A stretch of DNA of 14,578 nucleotides from Thalassolituus sp. GTDB taxonomy: Bacteria; Pseudomonadota; Gammaproteobacteria; Pseudomonadales; Oceanobacteraceae. The DNA is taken from assembly GCA_029212275.1 (NCBI GenBank), contig JARGOI010000019.1:1-14578 (forward strand). Reading direction: 5' to 3'. This document shows positions 7,762-13,876 of the stretch, piece by piece; positions within the stretch are counted from its first letter, which is position 1, and each line of letters opens with the position of its first letter. Under the pieces are notes generated by a model that was given only the letters and a program-made list of their open reading frames with translations, searched no databases and was not told where the DNA came from. Both the position numbers and the translations under genes were made by a program.

Positions 7762-9018
7762 CTAGTCGTTACATACGTGAGTGGTAAGAGCTGTACTTCC
7801 GAGGCCTTGCAGGATTTTTTGATGACCAGTGCTGTTTACTGCATCGCAAAGAGATCCTTTACTTGGCAACCATTGTTCTGCCAATCGATATGCAAAAGCG
7901 TAATAAGATGGTGTCGTGGTTTCTTTTAAATCAGACAACGGAACATCACCAGAAACGTATTTTGCATAATGTGTAAATGCTGAAAGTATTCTCTCTTCTG
8001 TCCTCTCAAGATTTACTTCGGCGTTGTCACCATAAAAACTTTTGGCACTAATGTATGCATGAAGCATCGCCCAGCTACTAAAGTTTGCATATGAGAAACC
8101 CTTATGTTGGCTAGTCCTAACCTTTTCATCGTACACTTCTCCCTCATCATTAATTGCTAACATAGTAAATGCTGTTAGATGACTTGGATTTTTGTAAGGG
8201 CCGGAGAAGCCATCGTCGTACTCAGTGCCAAAAACAACATAGCTCATCAGTTTTTTCGCACCGGTTGCTTGTGCAGCAGCAGCAAGACCTGCTAAGCACC
8301 AAGATAGGTGATTATCTGAGCGGTAACGAGTATAGGCGCCTGAAGTTGGATGAGCGTCCGCCCATCGTGTCCATGCATGGAATCCAGAATTTACAGCAGG
8401 TACAAGAGAGTTGAGCAGCCAATGTTTCAATCTGACAAGTTCAGCTTCGCTAATACCAATATCATCCTTGTGGTTCGCTAGCGTTAGATATACTTGGCTA
8501 AAATTCATCAGCCCATAAGACTGCCAAATACTATCTAACATCATATTCCACGATCTGTTACAGAAACCCGCTTCTATGCCAGTAAATGTAGCTTTTTCCG
8601 GTTTCATATCCAGTTCGTAACCGTTAAAAACAGTACTTTTCTTTGCCCATTCGTTCATATATTCATAAGCAACTCTCAACGCCTCAGTATCTTTGGTGTA
8701 TACGTATCGGTGAGCCATATCTCGAGCATGAGCTGATTCTTTTGTGAGGCGATTTGCCAAGTCTTTGAGTGTCCTGTTCCTGTCATCAGGAATACACCAG
8801 CCAAACTCAAACTGCTCACCCGTTTCGAGAATAAACGGGTCTGGTTTTTCCGTTCTATCTAATTGCCAACCTGTTCTCCTCACATCAAGATTTTGAGCAG
8901 TGCTTGATTGTTTAGATAGTTCTAAAAGCTTGCTGTAAGTTTCATCTGATGTGTAAAGCAATTCTTGTGCGAATACACTTGGCGCGCAAAAAGCGAGCAT
9001 AATAAATATTTTGTGCAT
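7762..9018 (-). CDS. Secreted alginate-lyase-family protein, copy A
   Basis: A 418-residue protein with a Sec signal peptide (hydrophobic 4-16, likely cleavage after A17 in VFA-QELLY), so it is periplasmic or secreted. The mature part resembles the alginate lyase/PL5 alpha-toroid family (PF05426): HARDMAHRYVYTKD (97-110) and YMNEWA (120-125) in the early helices, SDNHLSW (234-240) carrying the Asn-His pair N236/H237, and DEGEVYDEKVR...Y..F with R301 and Y310. In characterised PL5 enzymes the Asn, His, Arg and Tyr of these motifs perform beta-elimination; the Arg-Tyr spacing here is nine rather than about seven, so the match is approximate. Five cysteines in the mature protein are conserved in copy B. 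CGGAG (9026-9030) sits 7 bases before the start. The substrate is unknown; a uronate-containing polymer, possibly the one made by this locus, is inference. The 3' end is 139 bp before rmlB. Confidence 0.78.
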   Translation of the reverse strand: MHKIFIMLAFCAPSVFAQELLYTSDETYSKLLELSKQSSTAQNLDVRRTGWQLDRTEKPDPFILETGEQFEFGWCIPDDRNRTLKDLANRLTKESAHARDMAHRYVYTKDTEALRVAYEYMNEWAKKSTVFNGYELDMKPEKATFTGIEAGFCNRSWNMMLDSIWQSYGLMNFSQVYLTLANHKDDIGISEAELVRLKHWLLNSLVPAVNSGFHAWTRWADAHPTSGAYTRYRSDNHLSWCLAGLAAAAQATGAKKLMSYVVFGTEYDDGFSGPYKNPSHLTAFTMLAINDEGEVYDEKVRTSQHKGFSYANFSSWAMLHAYISAKSFYGDNAEVNLERTEERILSAFTHYAKYVSGDVPLSDLKETTTPSYYAFAYRLAEQWLPSKGSLCDAVNSTGHQKILQGLGSTALTTHVCND

Positions 9019-9478
9019 GTTGTAACTCCGAAGGGCATGTAAGTCGATTATTGGGCGAAAATCTGTTTATCCTGAACATTCGTTCATCCTTTGTAATTAC
9101 TATAGTTGGCTCTTGGTGTAATGCGAGCAATTAACAGCAAAGGAATTGTTTTTTTTATTAACGATTGGTATGTTTGAGTATTAATATGTTGATCTCATCA
9201 CTCGGTTTGTATTGATTAAGAGGGTGATTTTTATTTAGTGTTACTTAATAGACCTTTTATTTGCTTTGTATCAGACCTAGCTTTTTAGACATTCTTTAAA
9301 GTTACAATTTACTCAAGAGGAGCCTGATATGGTATGTGACCTTAACACTACTCGATAGAAGATCTATGAATACTTGCTTGGATTTTTAAATAATTATGGT
9401 TTGAGGGTGGTTGCTTTTATGGATATAAATAATTCTATAAAGATCTAAAGTGTTTGTGAGAACACCGGAGTGTCAAAT

Positions 9479-9488
9479 CGTGATCACG
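9479..9488. repeat. 10 bp perfect palindrome CGTGATCACG
   Basis: A perfect dyad in the gene-poor stretch, about 460 bp upstream of the copy A start. It has the form of a dimeric regulator site, but a 10 bp palindrome also arises by chance and no second copy was found. Confidence 0.2.
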
Positions 9489-9893
9489 GGCTGATGCAGC
9501 ACGCACAAATACAGACAAAAAGGGCAGCAACTGAAAAGTTCGCTATAATACTTCGAACTATCCAGAGATGTCTAAAACTACTAATCGTGGATTTGATTTA
9601 TCCAAATAAATAAAATATGACTCACCGAAATTACCTATATTTGAAGCCATGAAAACTGGCTATTTGCAGTGATCATCGTTTCATTCTTAAGCTAGGTCAT
9701 TAGCTGATCTATATGTGATTGTTTTGTTACCGATATAGCAGTTAGTGCTATCACTATAGAGTATTGGCGGAGGAAGCCGAATAGTAAGGTTGACTTGCAT
9801 TTTGATCTAGGTTGTCAATATAAAAGTTATCATTAGTAAAGTATGTTGAAGCTTATAACTTAATCGGTAGTATTAGACGTAGAGGAATGTGTC

Positions 9894-10022
9894 ATGAAAA
9901 TGACTTTGCGGAAAACTCCTTTACCCTACTTAGTAGATAGTATCCGCCAAAAAATTTATCGTGCGATAGATGAGGAAAAGCTTATATATTTAATTATATT
10001 GAGGTTTTCTATAATTCCATAA
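9894..10022 (+). CDS. Possible 42-residue small ORF, unidentified
   Basis: Starts at ATG with a good ribosome site (AGAGGA at 9881-9886, 7 bases upstream). The peptide has a basic start (MKMTLRKTP), an amphipathic middle (YLVDSIRQKIYRAIDEEK) and a hydrophobic end (LIYLIILRFSIIP). I do not recognise it. It could be a real small, perhaps membrane-associated, protein, the front of a truncated gene, or a chance frame. It lies in the gene-poor stretch between the lyase genes and on the opposite strand to both. Confidence 0.25.
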   Translation: MKMTLRKTPLPYLVDSIRQKIYRAIDEEKLIYLIILRFSIIP

Positions 10023-10049
10023 GTGGTCAGGATAATAATGATGAAATTT

Positions 10050-10121
10050 TCACCAATGTATTTTGAAAACTTCTGCTTTTGAAGCAAACAGTTGTCTAGA
10101 TAAATTTGTAGACTCAGCCAT
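10050..10121 (-). pseudogene. Possible 5' remnant of a decayed gene
   Basis: On the minus strand GGAGATAACAA precedes an ATG at 10121, a well-placed ribosome site. The frame runs only 23 codons (MAESTNLSRQLFASKAEVFK, then three more). A one-base shift near 10060 would continue into an open frame of about 34 more codons (YIGENFIIII... to a stop near 9958). This looks like a broken gene start, but no family is recognised and the whole may be chance. It lies just downstream of lyase copy B on the same strand. Confidence 0.2.
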
Positions 10122-10176
10122 TTGTTATCTCCGATTTTTATAATAAAGAAATGACTCAGAATTTAAATAATGCCAA

Positions 10177-10202
10177 GTGAATTAGTAAAGACTAATCATC
10201 AC
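10177..10202 (-). terminator. Hairpin overlapping the copy B stop codon
   Basis: ATTAGT-aaag-ACTAAT (10181-10196) is a perfect 6 bp inverted repeat. It extends to GTGA/TCAC on the outside (10177-10180 with 10199-10202) after a 2-base bulge. It spans the stop codon of lyase copy B. The stem is AT-rich and no clear T-run follows, so it may mark a transcript end or only slow ribosomes. Confidence 0.3.
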
Positions 10203-11463
10203 ATGTAAATGTTGTTAAAGCAGTGCTCCCCGGTCCTTGCAATGTTTTTTGATGGTCTCGGCTGTTCGCTGCATCGCAAAGTGCGCCTTGACTTGGTAAC
10301 CACTGCTCGGCAAGCCGGTATACAAACGCATAGTATGATGGATTTGTCGTTTCTTCAGGGTCAGGCAAGGGGACGTCACCCGAAACATATTTTGAATATC
10401 TTAAAAATGCCAAAAGCAACCTTTCTTCTGTAATGTCAATATTTACGTCTTTTTTGTCAGCATAGAAACTTTTGGCGCTGATATATGTGTGAAGCAAGGC
10501 CCAGCTACTGAAGTTGGCGTAAGAAAACCCTTTGTGTTGACTCGCTCTTATTTGCTCATCATAGACTTCACCATCTTCGTAAATAGCTAAGGGTGTGAGA
10601 GCAATTAGATTGCTTGGATTTTTGTATGGGCCAGAGAAGCCATCATCATACTCAGTTCCAAAAACTACATAACTCATTAGTTGTTCGTCACCTGTCGCTT
10701 GCGCTGCGGCAGCCAATCCAGCTAAGCACCATCCAAGATGATTGTCTGAGCGGTATCTCAGATAAGCGCCAGAGTTGGGATGTGAATCTGCCCAGCGTGT
10801 CCATGAATGAAATCCTGCGTTTACTGCGGGTACTAGCGAGTGGAGTAACCAATTTTTTAGCCTAAGCAAGTCGGCATCAGTAATATTAATTTCATTCTTA
10901 TTTTGAGAAAGTGTCAAATAAACTTGGCTGAAGTTCATCAGACCATATGTCTGCCACATACTATCAAGAATCATATTCCAAGATCTGTTACAGAAACCGG
11001 ATTCTATTCCGGGGAAGTAATTTTTTTCTGTATCCATACCAAGTGCATAAGCATTTAATAATGTACTCTTTGTAGCCCAAGCATTCATGTAGTCATAAGC
11101 GACTTTTAATACTTCAGGATTTTTTGTATAAAGGTAGAGATGTATCATGTCTCGTGCGTAGGATGATTGCTTTGTCAGCCGAGTTACTTGATCCCTGTAA
11201 GTTATGTTTCTCTCAGGTTGTCTGCACCATCCGAAGTCGATTAATAAACCTTCATCAAGTACAAACGGATCTGGGTCTTCATAAAGTTTTAATTGATTCT
11301 GCTGTTGAATAACAGCCTTGCTTTGTGCAGTTCCTGATATTTGAGCGCTTTCTCGAAGCTTTATAAGAATACTATCTGGGGTGTAAAGTAACTCTTGCGC
11401 TGACGAGCTGTGTGCAGTGGCAATAGCTGTTATAGCTAAAAGTAAAAAAATCAACCTCCGCAT
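10192..11463 (-). CDS. Secreted alginate-lyase-family protein, copy B
   Basis: A 423-residue paralogue of copy A. The signal peptide is longer (hydrophobic 4-17, likely cleavage after A22 in SSA-QELLY), and the mature part is again 401 residues. The two mature proteins align without a single gap: all five cysteines keep a constant offset (80, 158, 246, 396, 421 here). A hand count gives 274 of 401 identical positions, about 68%. The first 70 or so mature residues differ most, while the central block around SDNHLGW (N241/H242) and R306...Y315 is over 80% identical. GGGGGA (11469-11474) lies 5 bases before the start. A sigma70-like promoter upstream suggests its own transcription start. The family role (polysaccharide beta-elimination in the periplasm or outside) is established for relatives; the substrate here is inferred only. 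Confidence 0.78.
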   Translation of the reverse strand: MRRLIFLLLAITAIATAHSSSAQELLYTPDSILIKLRESAQISGTAQSKAVIQQQNQLKLYEDPDPFVLDEGLLIDFGWCRQPERNITYRDQVTRLTKQSSYARDMIHLYLYTKNPEVLKVAYDYMNAWATKSTLLNAYALGMDTEKNYFPGIESGFCNRSWNMILDSMWQTYGLMNFSQVYLTLSQNKNEINITDADLLRLKNWLLHSLVPAVNAGFHSWTRWADSHPNSGAYLRYRSDNHLGWCLAGLAAAAQATGDEQLMSYVVFGTEYDDGFSGPYKNPSNLIALTPLAIYEDGEVYDEQIRASQHKGFSYANFSSWALLHTYISAKSFYADKKDVNIDITEERLLLAFLRYSKYVSGDVPLPDPEETTNPSYYAFVYRLAEQWLPSQGALCDAANSRDHQKTLQGPGSTALTTFTCDD

Positions 11464-11505
11464 AGTGATCCCCCAGATGACTAATATGACAATTTATAAG
11501 TGCAC

Positions 11506-11533
11506 TTTGTTTTTTGCTGGACAATGCTAGTAT
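11506..11533 (+). promoter_or_regulatory. Candidate promoter for the glycosyltransferase-rmlACD block
   Basis: An extended -10 element TGC-TAGTAT (11525-11533 region) has TTTGTT as a weak -35 at 16 bp spacing. It faces the forward block and lies face to face with the candidate promoter of lyase copy B, the two -10 boxes overlapping. The match is modest. Confidence 0.25.
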
Positions 11534-11557
11534 ACGCACTACATCGCATTGTGCCAG
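11529..11557 (-). promoter_or_regulatory. Candidate sigma70 promoter of lyase copy B
   Basis: On the minus strand CTGGCA (-35, 4 of 6 consensus bases) is followed after exactly 17 bp by TATACT (-10, 5 of 6). Transcription would start near 11521, giving a leader of about 58 bases that carries the GGGGGA ribosome site. This is the best promoter match found in the window. Confidence 0.42.
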
Positions 11558-11596
11558 TGTTTAGGCAGATGCTTCTAGAGTCAATGGAGAGTTTTC

Positions 11597-12421
11597 ATGG
11601 CCACTGTCATAGTGCCAGCACACAATGAAGGTACCGTTATACGTCGATGCTTGGACAGTCTTGTCGGGCAATCAGATATTGATCAAATAATAGTTGCCTG
11701 CAATGGTTGTACTGATAACACCGTTGCTATTGTCACCAAAGACTATCCACAAGTGACCTGCTTAGATATATCAACACCATCAAAAGTGAATGCCCTAAAC
11801 GAAGCTGAGAAGCACATTACTTCTTGGCCAGTGTTTTACATTGATGCGGATATTGCTCTCTCAGACGGAGCTATTAAAGCTGTGTCGGAAGGCATGAAGA
11901 AGCAAGGTTTGCTATTGGCCGCTCCAGAACCTGTGATTGATATTTCCGCATCATCATGGCTGGTTCGGCGCTTTTATGATGCTTGGTTAAGTTTGCCATA
12001 TATAAAAGAAGGGGTTGTGGCAACCTGTTCTTTTGTTATCAGTGAAGAGGGGCGCAAACGTTTTGAGCAATTCCCGGATGTCATCGCCGACGATGGTTAT
12101 GTCCGTTCCCATTTCTATGCCAATGAATTGGGCAATGTGAGTGGCGCTAAAGTTTATGTGGCAGCCCCCAAAACAGCGGCTTCACTGATTAAAATTAAAA
12201 CTCGTGCTCGCTTAGGTAATATGGAACTGACAGCACGGAAACTAGGTTATGACAAACCCGCTCGAGATTACGGTTCGGTGCTCAGCTCATTGCTGTTCTC
12301 GCGCAAATGGTTATCAGCAATCGTGTATATCGGATTTGTGACTGTGTTTAGGCTCAGGGCCAAGGCACAGTTTAGAAATTTGGAAAACTATGAGTGGGAA
12401 GTTGACCACTCATCACGTTAA
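11597..12421 (+). CDS. Family 2 glycosyltransferase
   Basis: A 274-residue GT-A family 2 glycosyltransferase. Motifs in order: VIVPAHNEG (4-12), the nucleotide-binding strand QIIVACNGCTDNT (30-42), the metal-binding DAD within YIDADI (81-86), and IADDGYVR (163-170), where the Asp pair is the likely catalytic base region. The C-terminus has one hydrophobic stretch (about 234-252), which may attach it to the inner membrane, and ends in a basic tail. It differs clearly from the glycosyltransferase at 797, being a polymer-type GT2 with DXD rather than NPD, so it probably adds a different sugar. GGAGAG precedes the start by 5 bases. It is the first gene of the second forward block, 19 bp ahead of rmlA, and diverges from lyase copy B. 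Confidence 0.86.
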   Translation: MATVIVPAHNEGTVIRRCLDSLVGQSDIDQIIVACNGCTDNTVAIVTKDYPQVTCLDISTPSKVNALNEAEKHITSWPVFYIDADIALSDGAIKAVSEGMKKQGLLLAAPEPVIDISASSWLVRRFYDAWLSLPYIKEGVVATCSFVISEEGRKRFEQFPDVIADDGYVRSHFYANELGNVSGAKVYVAAPKTAASLIKIKTRARLGNMELTARKLGYDKPARDYGSVLSSLLFSRKWLSAIVYIGFVTVFRLRAKAQFRNLENYEWEVDHSSR

Positions 12422-12440
12422 AGATTTAAGGATATAAGTT

Positions 12441-13319
12441 ATGAATAAGTACAAGGGAATCATTTTAGCCGGTGGTTCAGGTTCTCGTTTGCATCCGATT
12501 ACCATGGGTGTTTCTAAACAGTTGTTGCCAATTTACGATAAACCAATGATTTTTTACCCGATTTCGGTGCTGATGTTGTCGGGCATACGCGATATTCTAA
12601 TTATTTCTACGCCAGAAGACATGCCTGGATTTCAACGTTTGTTGGGGGATGGCAAGCAATTTGGTGTGTCTTTCTCTTATGCAGTGCAGCCTTCACCCGA
12701 TGGCTTAGCTCAGGCGTTTCTTATTGGTGAAGCGTTTTTGGGAAATAGTCCCGCATCACTGGTGTTGGGCGATAACATTTTTTATGGTCAACACTTTAGC
12801 GACAAACTTAAAGCGGCTGTGAAGAGAGAAGAGGGTGGTACTGTCTTTGGTTACCATGTTAGCGATCCAGAGCGCTTTGGTGTTGTCGAATTTGATGAAG
12901 CAAACAAAGCATTGAGCATAGAAGAAAAACCAGAAAAACCTAAGTCCAATTATGCCGTCACTGGCCTGTATTTTTACGATAACAACATTGTAGACATTGC
13001 CAAAGATGTGAAGCCATCTCCACGAGGCGAGCTTGAAATCACAGATATCAATAACGCTTACTTGCAAGCAGGAAAATTGAACGTTGAAGTGCTTGGTCGT
13101 GGTTTTGCTTGGTTAGATACAGGCACACACGACTCTTTGATAGATGCGGGTAACTTTGTTCAGACGATTGAGCATCGTCAGGGTCTTAAAGTAGCTTGTC
13201 TCGAAGAGATCGCTTTTAACAACGGCTGGATTACCGTGGATGAGTTGGTTAATCAGGGTAGTGCACTTAAGAAAACAGGTTACGGCCAATATCTGCTTAA
13301 GCTAGCAGCGGAGAGTTAA
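12441..13319 (+). CDS. rmlA: Glucose-1-phosphate thymidylyltransferase
   Basis: First enzyme of dTDP-L-rhamnose synthesis: glucose-1-phosphate plus dTTP gives dTDP-glucose and pyrophosphate. Residues 7-31 hold the nucleotidyltransferase signature GIILAGGSGSRLHPIT followed by SKQLLPIYDKPMI. LGDNIFYG carries the metal-binding Asp, and EEKPEKPKSNYAVTGLYFYD and WLDTGTHDSL are characteristic of RmlA. Its 292 residues are the full usual length. TAAGGA lies 8-9 bases before the start. It is followed by rmlC after 2 bp. In relatives it is feedback-inhibited by dTDP-rhamnose. Confidence 0.97.
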   Translation: MNKYKGIILAGGSGSRLHPITMGVSKQLLPIYDKPMIFYPISVLMLSGIRDILIISTPEDMPGFQRLLGDGKQFGVSFSYAVQPSPDGLAQAFLIGEAFLGNSPASLVLGDNIFYGQHFSDKLKAAVKREEGGTVFGYHVSDPERFGVVEFDEANKALSIEEKPEKPKSNYAVTGLYFYDNNIVDIAKDVKPSPRGELEITDINNAYLQAGKLNVEVLGRGFAWLDTGTHDSLIDAGNFVQTIEHRQGLKVACLEEIAFNNGWITVDELVNQGSALKKTGYGQYLLKLAAES

Positions 13320-13321
13320 TC

Positions 13322-13876
13322 ATGAATGTTATCAAAACATCGCTCGCAGACGTCGTTATTATAGAACCGAAAGTATTTGGTGACGAGCGCGGATTTTTTT
13401 TAGAGACCTTCCAGGCCGATCGTTACCGTGATATGGCGGGTATTGATCTACCTTTTATTCAGGATAATCACTCTCGTTCTGCACAGGGTGTATTGCGTGG
13501 TTTGCACTTTCAAAAAACTAAACCCCAAGGCAAGTTAGTACGTGTGGTACGTGGTGAGGTATTTGATGTTGCAGTCGATATTCGTGCCGGTTCTCCAACA
13601 TTTGGCCAGTGGGAAGGTGTGATTCTCAGTGAAGAGAATAAACGTCAATTCTGGGTGCCGCCGGGGTTTGCTCATGGCTTCCTAGTGTTATCAGACACGG
13701 CGGATTTTGAATACAAATGCACCGATTACTATGACCCCTCAGACGAAGGCAGTCTTGCCTGGAATGATCCTGAAGTGAATATCCAATGGCCACTAGATCG
13801 CTTAGAAGGTGAGCCACAATTGTCAGGCAAAGATATAAAGGCAGGCTCAATCGATGATATACGGAGCACTTTATGA
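13322..13876 (+). CDS. rmlC: dTDP-4-dehydrorhamnose 3,5-epimerase
   Basis: Third step of dTDP-L-rhamnose synthesis; it epimerises C3 and C5 of dTDP-4-keto-6-deoxyglucose. The 184-residue cupin has DERGFFLETF (21-30), SAQGVLRGLHFQ with catalytic His62, PQGKLVRVVRGEVFDVAVDIR (69-88), WVPPGFAHGF (111-120) and YKCTDYYDP (131-139), which carries the aromatic residues of the active site. The length is usual. GGAG, in the end of rmlA, precedes the ATG. The stop overlaps the rmlD start as ATGA. Confidence 0.97.
   Translation: MNVIKTSLADVVIIEPKVFGDERGFFLETFQADRYRDMAGIDLPFIQDNHSRSAQGVLRGLHFQKTKPQGKLVRVVRGEVFDVAVDIRAGSPTFGQWEGVILSEENKRQFWVPPGFAHGFLVLSDTADFEYKCTDYYDPSDEGSLAWNDPEVNIQWPLDRLEGEPQLSGKDIKAGSIDDIRSTL

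Larger units (their letters stand above)
9019..10191. other. Gene-poor 1.17 kb stretch between the two lyase genes
   Basis: No open frame of gene length exists on either strand. The sequence is AT-rich with frequent stops, but several short frames look protein-like: 9359-9448 (+, 29 codons, no start), 9558-9650 (-, 30 residues from an ATG), and the two small ORFs listed separately. A 10 bp perfect palindrome (9479-9488) and an inverted repeat ATAGCA-gttag-TGCTAT (9735-9751) are present. The part next to 9018 must hold the promoter of copy A, but no convincing -35/-10 pair was found. No terminal inverted repeats or recognisable transposase fragment were seen. It could be the remains of a decayed gene, a long regulatory leader, or an insertion scar; nothing decides between these. 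Confidence 0.6.

Noticed and set aside
7738..7929. Forward open frame of 63 codons over the end of lyase copy A
   Set aside because: Mostly antisense to the conserved C-terminus of the lyase, with no recognisable domain.
8169..8414. Forward open frame of 81 codons inside lyase copy A, with a comparable one in copy B (10614-10865)
   Set aside because: The parallel frames arise because the two lyase genes are homologous. Their predicted peptides are not conserved in length or start, and the lyase frame is clearly the selected one.
9260..9330. Possible insertion-sequence end near 9270-9330, with a ribosome site before an ATG
   Set aside because: No matching inverted end, target duplication or transposase-like frame was found. 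The ATG frame stops after eight codons.
9735..9751. Inverted repeat ATAGCA-gttag-TGCTAT as a terminator
   Set aside because: The stem is short, there is no adjacent T-run on either strand, and no gene ends nearby.
11464..11596. JUMPstart/ops element typical of polysaccharide operons
   Set aside because: No GGCGGTAG core was found here or elsewhere in the intergenic regions. It may lie upstream of the window.
12756..13067. Reverse-strand open frame of 103 codons inside rmlA
   Set aside because: rmlA is unmistakable and full length on the forward strand. The antisense frame has no family features.
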